In this document: piece by piece, positions 33,941-42,135 of the stretch
Numbering within the stretch: the stretch's first letter is position 1
Layout of the letters: each line of letters starts with the position of its first letter
NCBI RefSeq assembly: GCF_001597735.1
Contig: NZ_LUTS01000009.1
Span: 102,470 to 166,469, forward strand
Reading direction: 5' to 3'
DNA: 64,000 bases
Source: Neptuniibacter pectenicola
GTDB lineage: Bacteria > Pseudomonadota > Gammaproteobacteria > Pseudomonadales > Balneatricaceae
Notes under the pieces: generated by a model
Database searches by the model: none
What the model saw: the letters and a program-made list of their open reading frames with translations, nothing else
What the model was told of the DNA's origin: nothing
Made by a program: the position numbers and the translations under genes

Positions 33941-34414
33941 TTACCCTCCGAAAAGGTGAGTGAATAACTGACCTGGCGCAAGATAGATATCAAGCAGTTG
34001 GGTTAATACAAACCAAATACCTCCGGCAAAAGGCACTGAGGCCACTAGCAAGGTTTTGATCCGCCTTTCGCCTAATAACCAATACCCACCAATGAGGAAA
34101 AAGATGGTCGCAATAAAAAAGCCAACCCAGTCCAGTGCGAGTGCAAATGCGACGACTAGCACTAATAATTGTGTGACCAATCGGAAGTCGTAACCTGTTA
34201 GTGATAGCGTGCTACCGGGTGATCTATTGGCGGTTAGCAGTAAAACGATAGATAACAGAGCGCCTAATATTGCGAGTGCATTGGGGAGGCTTTGGGCATG
34301 AAAGGGTTCAAATTCATCCCCTGGTAAGAGTGCAATATGACCTGCGTAATAACCGTAGGTTGCAGATAGAGCCAGAAATACCAGACCTCCGATATGATCT
34401 TTGCTTAGCGTCAT
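33941..34414 (-). CDS. tctB: tripartite tricarboxylate transporter small membrane subunit TctB
   Basis: Small, poorly conserved four-helix membrane subunit, here 157 residues with four clear hydrophobic segments: LVFLALSATYGYYAG, ALAILGALLSIVLLL, LLVLVVAFALALDWVGFFIATIFFLIGG and VASVPFAGGIWFVLTQLL. The start at 34414 (MTLSKDHIGG) has AGGAG 6 bases upstream; earlier in-frame ATG codons lack such a site. It sits tightly between tctC and tctA. Confidence 0.9.
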   Translation of the reverse strand: MTLSKDHIGGLVFLALSATYGYYAGHIALLPGDEFEPFHAQSLPNALAILGALLSIVLLLTANRSPGSTLSLTGYDFRLVTQLLVLVVAFALALDWVGFFIATIFFLIGGYWLLGERRIKTLLVASVPFAGGIWFVLTQLLDIYLAPGQLFTHLFGG

Positions 34415-34521
34415 GGGGTTCTCCTGATACGGCAATGTTGCCATTAGGGGGTCAGAAAAAAGAGGGAATGGTGAGCGCATTCCCTTTAATAAAGGTTGTT
34501 GTGCCGCCGCTTAAGGGAGGC

Positions 34522-35505
34522 CTACTTGAGGAACCCTAGCTCTCTCATGAGCATGCCTATCTCTTTTTCCTGATCTTCAAGAAAGGCGATGAACTGTGTG
34601 TCGGGTTTGAATATTTCGGTCCAACCGTTGCGGGCACGTACGTTTTCCCATGCCTCGGTGTCGTACATTTTTTCCAATGCAGAGACAAACTCAGCCTTCT
34701 GAGCGTCATCTATACCCGGGGCTGCAAAAAAACCACGCCAGTTGACGAAAACTGCATCATAGCCAAGCTCTTTAAGGGTAGGGACCTCAGGTGCTGCCTC
34801 GTTACGCTCCGTACCGGTCATCACCAAAATGCGGACCTCACCTGCGTCAGCAAGCGCAAGAGCTTCGCTGAAACCGGTAGATAGGAGTTGAGTCTCCCCC
34901 GAGAGAAGCCCCGCCATCGCTTTGCCGCCGGCATCATAAGCGACATATCGCACTTGGCGAGCATCGCCCCCGGTTGCTTTAAAGGCCATAGCTGCCACTA
35001 AATGGTCCATGCTGCCTCGCGCAGAGCCGCCTGCAATTTTGATGGATCTTGGGTTCTTTTTGTAATCGGCCACGACCTCTTTAAAGGTGGTGTATTTAGA
35101 GTCTTTTTTGACAACAAATGCACCAAAGTCACCAATAGTTGCGGCGATCGGTGTGAGGTCTCGGAAGGATTGCGGGAATACTTTTGAGAGTGAGCGAATC
35201 ACTATAGGCGTAGAGTTCACCATTAAGGCGTCTTGCTTTTGATCGGCTGTTTCAATTAAGTGAGCAATGGCCTTGCCGCCACCGCCGCCCGACATGTTCT
35301 CGTAAGAGGTCGTCTCGACTAATCCTGATTTTAATAGTGCCTCACCGGTACCGCGTGCGGTGCTATCCCAGCCGCCACCTGCGCCACCCGGAATTAGAAA
35401 GTGAATGCTTTCTAATGCTTGTGCTTGCAAAGATACACTCGCTGTAATGCAGGTTGTAAGAACCGCCGCTAAAATTTTTTTACTGTGTTTACGGGAGAAA
35501 GACAT
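34522..35505 (-). CDS. tctC: tripartite tricarboxylate transporter periplasmic binding protein TctC
   Basis: Periplasmic solute-binding component (Bug/TctC family), 327 residues. A signal peptide (KKILAAVLTTCITASVSLQAQA) is followed by the ligand-binding fold with FLIPGGAGGGWDSTARGTGEALL, ENMSGGGGGKAIAHL and VRYVAYDAGGKAMAGLLSGET. The start at 35505 has GAGG 8-9 bases upstream; ATG 35511 would be too close to it. The substrate is probably a di- or tricarboxylate, inferred from the divergent CitA-type sensor. Confidence 0.95.
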   Translation of the reverse strand: MSFSRKHSKKILAAVLTTCITASVSLQAQALESIHFLIPGGAGGGWDSTARGTGEALLKSGLVETTSYENMSGGGGGKAIAHLIETADQKQDALMVNSTPIVIRSLSKVFPQSFRDLTPIAATIGDFGAFVVKKDSKYTTFKEVVADYKKNPRSIKIAGGSARGSMDHLVAAMAFKATGGDARQVRYVAYDAGGKAMAGLLSGETQLLSTGFSEALALADAGEVRILVMTGTERNEAAPEVPTLKELGYDAVFVNWRGFFAAPGIDDAQKAEFVSALEKMYDTEAWENVRARNGWTEIFKPDTQFIAFLEDQEKEIGMLMRELGFLK

Positions 35506-35572
35506 CACCATGACCTCGTATTTATTTTTATGATGCCTACAAGTTAGAGCGCCCGATAATTTTAATAAAGCT

Positions 35573-35618
35573 TATGAACTTAAAGGCTTTTTAGTTTATA
35601 AAAATCATTTTGTTCATA
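35573..35618. promoter_or_regulatory. inverted repeat in the tctC / sensor-kinase intergenic region
   Basis: TATGAAC (35573-35579) and GTTCATA (35612-35618) are exact inverse copies 32 bases apart in an AT-rich divergent region. This is a candidate binding site for the CitB-type regulator; that is inference. Confidence 0.35.
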
Positions 35619-35685
35619 TTGTTTACGGGTGTTTTTTAGTGGGTTTGTTTAAGATGAGAGCAGGTATATTTTTCTGAGTGTCTGT

Positions 35686-37305
35686 ATGAAGTTACTGGGC
35701 AAGCTAAAACTTAAAAGCCGCATGATTCTTATTTTGGGCGTTATGGCATTGGTGCAGACCGGCTTTATTGGTGTATTTGCCCTGCATTACCTGCATGAGT
35801 CCTTAGGTGAGCAAATTGGCCAACACGCGCTTAATGTTGCGAAAACCATTGCCAGCACCCCACAAATAATCTCAGCGGTTCAGCGCCATGACAGCGAGTT
35901 TCTTCAGCCCCTTAGTCTTATTTTTGCCCAGCAGACCCACGCTAGATTTGTGGTCATAGGGGATAAAAACGGCGCTCGTCTCGCTCACCCTAAAGCGGAA
36001 AAAATTGGTCAGCTCATGTCTGACGATGAGGGTGATAAGAATATACCGGTGCTGGTGGATGGCGAAGGCTATATCTCTAAAGCCAAGGGGAGTCTGGGGT
36101 GGTCAGTACGTGGTAAGGCCCCGATTTTTAATGAAACAAAAGACGTTATAGGGGTGGTGTCCGTAGGTTACCATCTTGATCATGTTGAGTTGATTATTCT
36201 ACGTTATAAATTAACCCTTATATTTGTCATACTCGCGTCCTTTCTGTTAAGTGCGGGCATTGCGGTTTGGTTTGCAAACCACTTTAAACAGGCCATATTC
36301 GGCTTGGAGCCTGAGCAGATTGCCTATTTGTTTGATGAGCAAAAAGCGACCCTCGAGTCTATTCGTGAAGGGATTATTGCCATCAATAGCGAAGGGGTCA
36401 TTACCACGATAAACCGAGCCGCAATAGAGACGCTAGGGCTGCCTGAAAATAGAGAGTTGACCGGATTACCTATTGAAGATGTGTTACCTGACAGTGCTAT
36501 GCGAGAGGTGCTAGAAAGTGGAGCGCCGCAGTTTGATAGGGAAGTCTGGCGCCATGATCATAGTATTATTGCGAACCGTATACCGCTAAGGCAGGGTAAT
36601 ACCATTACCGGCGTTGTATCGAGTTTTCGCCGTAAAGATGAGTTAGCACTCGTGAGCAGAAAGTTAACCCGTATACAGCAATATGCCGATAGTTTACGTA
36701 GTCAGTCTCACGAATACTCTAACAAACTGCATACGATCGCGGGCCTCATTCAGATTGGGGCCACGGATGAGGCTTTGGTTTTAATTGGACAGGAATCACA
36801 AAGTCACCAAGAATTGATTAACCTCCTGATCGAATCAGTCCCTGACCCGATTTTAGCGGGTTGCCTCTTAGGTAAATATAATCGAGCAAAAGAGCTGAAT
36901 TTGACGTTGGTTATCGATGCCGAAAGTCATATGGCAGCGTTACCCGAAAGCCTACCGAGAGAGCACTTAGTGAGCATTATCGGTAATCTGATTGATAATG
37001 CGCTCGAAGCAACATTGGAGGGGCGCGGGCCCGGTGGGCAGGTGTTCCTGAGTATGACAGACCTAGGTAATGAACTGATTTTTGAAATAGAAGATCAAGG
37101 TGCGGGTATTGATGATCAAATCAAAGATAAGATCTTTGAAAAAGGGGTCAGTAGTAAAGCAAATATAGGTCATGGGTTTGGCTTACATCTTGTTCAAAGC
37201 CTGCTGAATGAGCTAGGGGGGACGATCACGGTTGAGCCAGCAGATAATCAGGGAAGTCGCTTTATTGTCTATATCCCAAAACAACAGACGCTAACGCAAG
37301 TATAA
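35686..37305 (+). CDS. CitA/DcuS/TctE-like sensor histidine kinase
   Basis: Membrane sensor kinase of 539 residues. TM1 (about 13-33), a periplasmic Cache-type sensor domain containing FVVIGDKNGARLAHP, and TM2 (about 177-197) are followed by a cytoplasmic PAS domain (LESIREGIIAINSEGVITTINRAA). The DHp phospho-acceptor lies in SQSHEYSNKLHTIAGLI, and the HATPase has NLIDNALEA, DQGAGID and GHGFGLHLVQ. This layout is the CitA/DcuS family, which senses citrate or C4-dicarboxylates. The gene is divergent from tctCBA and 4 bases before its regulator, so it probably controls that transporter. Confidence 0.9.
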   Translation: MKLLGKLKLKSRMILILGVMALVQTGFIGVFALHYLHESLGEQIGQHALNVAKTIASTPQIISAVQRHDSEFLQPLSLIFAQQTHARFVVIGDKNGARLAHPKAEKIGQLMSDDEGDKNIPVLVDGEGYISKAKGSLGWSVRGKAPIFNETKDVIGVVSVGYHLDHVELIILRYKLTLIFVILASFLLSAGIAVWFANHFKQAIFGLEPEQIAYLFDEQKATLESIREGIIAINSEGVITTINRAAIETLGLPENRELTGLPIEDVLPDSAMREVLESGAPQFDREVWRHDHSIIANRIPLRQGNTITGVVSSFRRKDELALVSRKLTRIQQYADSLRSQSHEYSNKLHTIAGLIQIGATDEALVLIGQESQSHQELINLLIESVPDPILAGCLLGKYNRAKELNLTLVIDAESHMAALPESLPREHLVSIIGNLIDNALEATLEGRGPGGQVFLSMTDLGNELIFEIEDQGAGIDDQIKDKIFEKGVSSKANIGHGFGLHLVQSLLNELGGTITVEPADNQGSRFIVYIPKQQTLTQV

Positions 37306-37309
37306 AAAT

Positions 37310-38032
37310 ATGAATAAGATTCGGATTGTTATAGCGGAAGATGACCTGCAGATTGCAGAGATCCAAAAACGATTTCTCCAGCGGATAGACAATGTTGAGC
37401 TGGTGGGTGTTGCCCATGGGCTGGAAGAAGCTGAGGACTTAGTGGATGTGTTACAGCCGGAACTCCTGTTGCTAGATATACAATTTCCAACCGGCACGGG
37501 TTTAGACCTTTTGCGTAAGATGCGAGCGAGCGGTAGCAAAGTGGATGTGGTTTTAATCACAGCGGCCAAAGAGGTTGGAACGCTACGTGCAGCGCTGCAT
37601 GGTGGTGTGTTCGACTATATTATTAAGCCTTTGGTGTTTGAACGCTTAAAAGAGACGTTGGATAACTACCAGAAGCATTTAAATACACTGCAATATATGG
37701 CGCAGTTTGCCCAAAGTGATGTGGATAATCTTATGCCGAGGGGAGGCTCTACCGATCCTCAAGAGGATGTTACGCTTGCTGAGAAAAGGCTGCCTAAAGG
37801 TATCGATGGGTTGACACTGGACACCGTGCAAAAGGTTTTTCGGTCGGACGATCGTCCACTCAGTGCCGAAGAGGTAGGCGAACTTATTGGCGCCAGCAGA
37901 ACGACTGCACGGCGCTATCTAGAGTACCTAGTGAGTAATGAAGAGTTACATGCAGAAGTAAGCTATGGCACGGTTGGGCGGCCTGAGCGACGCTATCGTC
38001 GAATCGATAAAGAGCAAGAGATCGATCAATAG
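37310..38032 (+). CDS. CitB/DcuR-like response regulator
   Basis: 240-residue partner of the upstream kinase. The receiver domain has VIAEDDLQIAE (acidic pair), phosphoacceptor Asp in LLLLDIQFPTGTGLDLL, and the lysine in DYIIKPLVFERL. A linker leads to a C-terminal helix-turn-helix (LSAEEVGELIGASRTTARRYLEYLV), the CitB/DcuR type rather than OmpR or NarL. It starts 4 bases after the kinase stop. Confidence 0.92.
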   Translation: MNKIRIVIAEDDLQIAEIQKRFLQRIDNVELVGVAHGLEEAEDLVDVLQPELLLLDIQFPTGTGLDLLRKMRASGSKVDVVLITAAKEVGTLRAALHGGVFDYIIKPLVFERLKETLDNYQKHLNTLQYMAQFAQSDVDNLMPRGGSTDPQEDVTLAEKRLPKGIDGLTLDTVQKVFRSDDRPLSAEEVGELIGASRTTARRYLEYLVSNEELHAEVSYGTVGRPERRYRRIDKEQEIDQ

Positions 38033-38110
38033 GGGTTAGGGCTTTAATCCATGGCGTTGTTTATTATCTTGTGCTCAAGGTGACGTGAGACGGGGGGTAT
38101 TAGAGGTTAA

Positions 38111-38187
38111 TGGTGTCCCAGAGAGGATTCGAACCCCTGGCCTGTCCCTTAGGAGGGGACCGCTCTATCCTACTGAGCTACTGGGAC
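38111..38187 (-). tRNA. tRNA-Arg(CCT)
   Basis: 77 nt on the minus strand: acceptor GTCCCAG/CTGGGAC, anticodon stem GTCCC/GGGAC with loop CTCCTAA (anticodon CCT), T-arm AGGGGTTCGAATCC, encoded CCA. It lies between the two-component genes and the flagellar cluster. Confidence 0.96.
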
Positions 38188-38266
38188 TGAAGTAGGTGTG
38201 AAATTCTGCGAGATTCTAGCGCTAATTTTGTTAAGAGTCACTAGCTAGGGGTGGTATTGCGGTTGT

Positions 38267-38752
38267 TTAGGCTTTGCCAATTCTGTTTTGTGCTTTATAG
38301 AGCCCAGAGCTACCTGCTTTGTTATAGAGCTGATCTTGTTTTTTGTGACCGCGCACGATGGCCAGTAACTGGGTTACGTTTTGTTGGCTGCGGTGAATCG
38401 CTTGTTCGTTGCGTTTGTTTTTCTGCTGCAGCTCTTTTAGGTGTTGCTTGATAACCACGTAGTGCTCGGCTGTGACGCGTTGAGATGGATTCTCCTCGAC
38501 TGCGTCTGGTAACCCGTAATCCCCAATCTCTGTGTTGTAACCAAATGATTTAAGGAGTTCTACGCGTTCAAGCGTAAAGTCGTGGAAACGGTTTAGGAGG
38601 GCCATCTTTTCTTGCGTGGTATCGCTGAGGCGATCAAGGTCTTTACTACTGAGCGCTTCAAGCTCTTTGTCGTAGATTGAGTTCAGCGATTCTAAAAGTA
38701 AAATACCCTGCTCTAGCAGGGTATTAAGTTCTGTTAATTGCTGTTCAGTCAT
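38267..38752 (-). CDS. flgN: flagellar export chaperone FlgN
   Basis: Cytoplasmic chaperone for the hook-filament junction proteins FlgK and FlgL. It is a 161-residue, all-helical protein with an N-terminal LNTLLEQGILLLESLNSIYDKELEAL and central EKMALLNRFHDFTLERVELL, typical of FlgN. Its clients lie in the same cluster (50-53.8 kb). It follows flgM by 9 bases. A perfect 11-bp-arm palindrome lies in codons 9-17 (see separate entry). Confidence 0.9.
   Translation of the reverse strand: MTEQQLTELNTLLEQGILLLESLNSIYDKELEALSSKDLDRLSDTTQEKMALLNRFHDFTLERVELLKSFGYNTEIGDYGLPDAVEENPSQRVTAEHYVVIKQHLKELQQKNKRNEQAIHRSQQNVTQLLAIVRGHKKQDQLYNKAGSSGLYKAQNRIGKA
38702..38725. repeat. perfect palindrome inside flgN
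   Basis: AATACCCTGCT, CT, AGCAGGGTATT: 11-bp arms with a 2-base spacer, starting 27 bases into the flgN reading frame. The minimal spacer would open to a loop in RNA, leaving a stable hairpin just after the start codon. Confidence 0.8.
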
Positions 38753-38761
38753 GTCAGGGCT

Positions 38762-39073
38762 TTAAAGTAGGTTGTCGAAATTAAGCATTTTTTCAGCCAC
38801 GCGTTCAGCGTTAATCTGATAGGTACCGCTTTCTATTTCCTGTTTGAGTCGCTCGACACGTTCATTGTCCACATCAGGTGTATTCGACAATTGTTTTTCA
38901 ACATTCTGCAGTAACTGAGCTGCATTGCTGAGATTAACTGTATCACCTTTATTGGACGGGGACTGCTGCACAGAAGCACCGTTGCCATTTTTGGCAGCGT
39001 TACTTTGTTCGCTAGTCCGTGCACGAGTGTTTGCCGTCTGAGATGATGACAGGCTCGTGAGATCATTAATCAT
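38762..39073 (-). CDS. flgM: anti-sigma-28 factor FlgM
   Basis: Binds and holds FliA (sigma-28) until the hook is complete, then is exported. It has 103 residues. The N-terminal half is disordered and Ser/Asn/Gln-rich (export signal). The C-terminal half has the FlgM signature DTVNLSNAAQLLQNVEKQL...VERLKQEIESGTYQINAERVAEKML. A consensus sigma-28 promoter lies upstream, giving FliA-dependent expression of its own inhibitor. Confidence 0.93.
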   Translation of the reverse strand: MINDLTSLSSSQTANTRARTSEQSNAAKNGNGASVQQSPSNKGDTVNLSNAAQLLQNVEKQLSNTPDVDNERVERLKQEIESGTYQINAERVAEKMLNFDNLL

Positions 39074-39105
39074 TTATCCGTCCTCAATACTGTATCTGAA
39101 CTTAC

Positions 39106-39132
39106 TTATCGGCGGCTCTATATAGAACTTTA
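39106..39132 (-). promoter_or_regulatory. sigma-28 (FliA) promoter of flgMN
   Basis: Read on the minus strand: TAAAGTTC, 11 bases, GCCGATAA, an almost exact match to the TAAAGTTT-N11-GCCGATAA consensus, 33 bases before the flgM start. Confidence 0.9.
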
Positions 39133-39213
39133 AGAAAAACTTAAGTTATTTTCTTAAAAAATATTAATCACAGTATAGCAGTTGCAGAATAGCCCATCCA
39201 CTTAGGATTGAGA

Positions 39214-39909
39214 CTAAGGGGCTTGTACTAAACCGGCTTGGATGACTTTAGCTTTAATGACAAAACCTGAGCGATCGTTTCTGACTTTAATTTGCTCGCC
39301 TAGGCTTCCGTTTTCAAGTGCGGTACCTGATGTACGAATACTTACACCGTTGCGTTTTGCTTCTATAATCAGTGCGTCCCCTTTGGAAACCGCCAACGGG
39401 GGTTTGAGCATCGTCGCGGTAATGACGGTGTCGGCAGCAATGCTACGTTTGCTTGTCCAGCCTAGGATTGCGTTGGTGTCAGTGAAATAAGGCGATCTTA
39501 ATGAGGTTAAATCGACCTCTTTGATCTTAATGTCCTGTATGCTGATATATGTGCCACGGGGTAAGCTTGATTTGGCGACGACAGCGAGGCCAAACTGTTT
39601 TATTTCGGCTGCGACAAAGAGCTGCCAAAGGGGCGACGGACAGCGTGCCCTCAGTGTTATACGGCTACCGCTTCCCTTAGGTGTTTGAAATTCATAGGGT
39701 AGTAGGCAGGTTTTTAGTTTGATTTTTCTGCTAATCGGGTTAAGTTTGACCTCAATGCGTGCATTGGGTGAACTGTTTTTGTAGTGTTCGTGTAGATACT
39801 GTGTCGCTGCGTGTTCGAGTTTATCTGTTTCATTGGCAGCAAAAAGGCTGATGGGAAACAAAAGAAAAGTGGTTAGTAAGAAAAGTCGTGTTAAATTATA
39901 AGTATTCAC
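39214..39909 (-). CDS. flgA: flagellar basal body P-ring assembly chaperone FlgA
   Basis: Periplasmic chaperone for polymerisation of the FlgI P-ring. The 231 residues begin with a signal peptide (LFLLTTFLLFPISLFAA). A central domain with LPYEFQTPKGSGSRITLRARCPSPLWQLFV and a C-terminal SAF domain (GTYISIQDIKIKEVDLTSLRS...GWTSKRSIAADTVITATML) follow. It starts with GTG at 39909. It is divergent from cheV; flgI lies in the same cluster at 48 kb. Confidence 0.95.
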   Translation of the reverse strand: MNTYNLTRLFLLTTFLLFPISLFAANETDKLEHAATQYLHEHYKNSSPNARIEVKLNPISRKIKLKTCLLPYEFQTPKGSGSRITLRARCPSPLWQLFVAAEIKQFGLAVVAKSSLPRGTYISIQDIKIKEVDLTSLRSPYFTDTNAILGWTSKRSIAADTVITATMLKPPLAVSKGDALIIEAKRNGVSIRTSGTALENGSLGEQIKVRNDRSGFVIKAKVIQAGLVQAP

Positions 39910-39992
39910 GTTGTGTCACTAACATCTTGGGTGGCGTTATTGTGTGTAATATAAAAATAGAATTGCTTTAATCTCTACGGGATTGTTAGATC

Positions 39993-40928
39993 ATGTCAGG
40001 TATCCTAGATAGTGTAAACCTACGTACTCAAATGGTAGGCCAGAACAGGCTTGAACTATTGTTGTTCGCTTTAGAAAGTGATCAGCAGTACGGTATTAAT
40101 GTGTTCAAAGTACGCGAAGTTCTGCAATGCCCTAAACTCACGGAAGTCCCTAGGCAGACGTCTGCTATTAAAGGTATGGCACATATTCGCGGAGAGACAA
40201 TCCCTGTATTGGATCTGTCTGAGGCGATTGGCCGTGACGCCGTGCCTAAAGACCAGCGCCTAGAGTGTTTTTTGATTGTTGCTGAATATAATCGGCGGAC
40301 GTTGGCGTTTTTGGTGCGCAAAGTAGACCGCATCCTTAATACACAGTGGGATCAGATTATGGCGCCGCCGACAGAGATCGGTGTCGAGAATTATTTGACC
40401 GCTATTTTTGAGTATGATGGCCGCCTGATTGAGATTTTAGATGTCGAGCAGATACTGGCGGATCTCTACCCTATGCCTACTGAAGTTAGCAAAGAAGTGG
40501 CTGATGATCAGGTTCGAGAAAAAGCAAAAGACTATCAAATACTGATAACGGATGACTCCTCTGTCGCACGTAATCAGATGAAGCGAAGTCTGGAAGGACT
40601 TGGGATCAAAGTAACGTCTTGTAATAATGGTCGCGAAGCATGGGATTACCTCTGTGATATGGCGGATCGAGGCGTGGATGTTACAACGCATTTTTTGATG
40701 GTTATCTCCGATATAGAGATGCCTGAAATGGATGGTTATACCTTAACGTCGATGATTCGTGATGACGAGCGTATGAAGAGTATGCATGTTGTGTTACACA
40801 CCTCACTGTCCGGTGGTTTCAACGTTTCGATGGTTAAAAAGGTAGGGGCCGACGGCTTTCTTGCTAAATTTAACCCAGATGACTTAGCGACAGCCGTTGT
40901 GCAGCGTATTAATCAGGTCGAGCAATAG
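39993..40928 (+). CDS. cheV: chemotaxis coupling protein CheV (CheW-receiver fusion)
   Basis: Links chemoreceptors to CheA and can be phosphorylated by it. The N-terminal CheW-like domain (about residues 20-165) has YGINVFKVREVLQCPKLTEVP and IKGMAHIRGETIPVLDLSEAI. The C-terminal receiver has the acidic pair in ILITDDSSVAR, phosphoacceptor Asp in LMVISDIEMPEMDGY, and LAKFNPDDL near the end. It is 311 residues. cheR follows 32 bases downstream, and flgA is divergent: the usual flgA-cheV-cheR arrangement of polar-flagellated gammaproteobacteria. Confidence 0.96.
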   Translation: MSGILDSVNLRTQMVGQNRLELLLFALESDQQYGINVFKVREVLQCPKLTEVPRQTSAIKGMAHIRGETIPVLDLSEAIGRDAVPKDQRLECFLIVAEYNRRTLAFLVRKVDRILNTQWDQIMAPPTEIGVENYLTAIFEYDGRLIEILDVEQILADLYPMPTEVSKEVADDQVREKAKDYQILITDDSSVARNQMKRSLEGLGIKVTSCNNGREAWDYLCDMADRGVDVTTHFLMVISDIEMPEMDGYTLTSMIRDDERMKSMHVVLHTSLSGGFNVSMVKKVGADGFLAKFNPDDLATAVVQRINQVEQ

Positions 40929-40960
40929 TTGAGAATGTGGAATAGGAGTTCCTGCTCTTT

Positions 40961-41809
40961 ATGAGTATTACACCTCGGACGGGTTTTACTATAACTGATT
41001 CTGATTTCGAGCTATTTAGTCGTTTTCTAGAAGAGACAAGTGGCATATTACTGGCTAAACATAAGCAGTATTTGGTGCAAAGTCGGTTAGGTAAAATTGT
41101 TAAAGAGCAGAACTGTCTTAGCTTAAAGGATCTCATCGTTAGGCTAGAGAGCCCGGCCGCAAAAAAATTACGTGAGCAAGTCATTGACGCCATGACAACG
41201 AATGAAACGTTGTGGTTTAGGGATGTTCACCCATTCGATATTCTACGGGATCGTATCTTACCTGAGTTGCTAGAAAAGAGTGCGGGCTCTAAATTACGCA
41301 TATGGTCGGCGGCCTGCTCAACAGGGCAGGAACCTTATTCGATCAGTATGACGTTTGATGAGTTTAGAAAAAAAACACCGGGTAAATCGTTTTCTGAAGA
41401 GATTGTCGCAACCGATATTTCAACTCAGGTCTTAGCGCAAGCGAAGCGTGGCGAGTATGAGATGTTGGCGATCGGTCGAGGCTTGTCCCAAGAGCGTTTA
41501 ACGCAGCACTTTACTGAAACCGCAAGTGGTTGTTGGGCGGTTAAGCCTGATATCAAAGCGCGGGTTCGTTTTCAGAGCATTAACTTATTAGGCCAATATT
41601 CCGCTATGGGTAAGTTCGATGTGATTTTCTGTCGTAACGTTCTTATTTACTTCTCTAGTGAGAAAAAAACCGAAATCTTAACAAAGATGCACGGCGTCCT
41701 TAAACCGGGTGGTTTTTTGATTTTGGGTGCCTCTGAATTTTTGTCAGGTCTCTCTGATAAATATCAGATGATTCATTGTCGGCCTGGCATTATCTATCAA
41801 GCGATCTAA
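40961..41809 (+). CDS. cheR: chemoreceptor methyltransferase CheR
   Basis: S-adenosylmethionine-dependent glutamate methyltransferase that sets chemoreceptor adaptation. The N-terminal helical domain includes AMTTNETLWFRDVHPF. The SAM-binding domain has RIWSAACSTGQEPYSISMTF, IVATDIS and FDVIFCRNVLIYF. It is full length at 282 residues. A strong terminator and a tandem repeat separate it from flgB. Confidence 0.96.
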   Translation: MSITPRTGFTITDSDFELFSRFLEETSGILLAKHKQYLVQSRLGKIVKEQNCLSLKDLIVRLESPAAKKLREQVIDAMTTNETLWFRDVHPFDILRDRILPELLEKSAGSKLRIWSAACSTGQEPYSISMTFDEFRKKTPGKSFSEEIVATDISTQVLAQAKRGEYEMLAIGRGLSQERLTQHFTETASGCWAVKPDIKARVRFQSINLLGQYSAMGKFDVIFCRNVLIYFSSEKKTEILTKMHGVLKPGGFLILGASEFLSGLSDKYQMIHCRPGIIYQAI

Positions 41810-41825
41810 GTTTTTTATAAACATT

Positions 41826-41859
41826 AAAAAGTAGGTTGTGCTTTAACGCCTGCTTTTTT
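41826..41859 (+). terminator. intrinsic terminator after cheR
   Basis: AAAAAGTAGG, 13-base loop, CCTGCTTTTT: 10-bp stem with one G:T pair, ending in a run of six T. It ends cheV-cheR transcription before flgB. Confidence 0.88.
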
Positions 41860-41861
41860 AT

Positions 41862-41966
41862 CTTCCGCTTTCCGCTTTCCGCTTTCCGCTTTCCGCTTTC
41901 CGCTTTCCGCTTTCCGCTTTCCGCTTTCCGCTTTCCGCTTTCCGCTTTCCGCTTTCCGCTTTCCGC
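41862..41966 (+). repeat. heptanucleotide tandem repeat, 15 units
   Basis: One CTTCCGC unit followed by 14 perfect TTTCCGC units (98 bases, 41869-41966). It lies between the cheR terminator and the flgB sigma-54 promoter, 120 bases upstream of that promoter. No conserved protein reads through it; the minus-strand frame only encodes repeated Glu-Ser-Gly-Lys-Arg-Lys-Ala. Confidence 0.97.
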
Positions 41967-42086
41967 TTGTATTTTTTTGCCGGGCGGCAATTAAGGGGTT
42001 TTATCTTGCCGGTTCTAGCCGTTGGGATGACTGGTTGTTGGGCGCTATTTTATCTATCTTTTTGTTAAATAAGAACTTTATTGTTT

Positions 42087-42103
42087 TGGTATGTGTATTG
42101 CTT
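42087..42103 (+). promoter_or_regulatory. sigma-54 promoter of flgBCDE
   Basis: TGGTATG-TGTA-TTGCTT: GG (42088) and GC (42100) with the required 10-base gap, 33 bases before flgB. It implies control by RpoN and a FlrC/FleR-type activator. Confidence 0.85.
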
Positions 42104-42135
42104 AATAAGATCTATCGATAAAAGGAGATGGTTTT

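Noticed and set aside
41862..41966. CRISPR array
   Set aside because: The unit is 7 bases with no spacers, so this is a microsatellite-type tandem repeat.
41790..41990. Minus-strand frame encoding repeated ESGKRKA units
   Set aside because: It is only the translation of the heptanucleotide repeat (three units = seven codons); there is no ribosome binding site or conserved domain.
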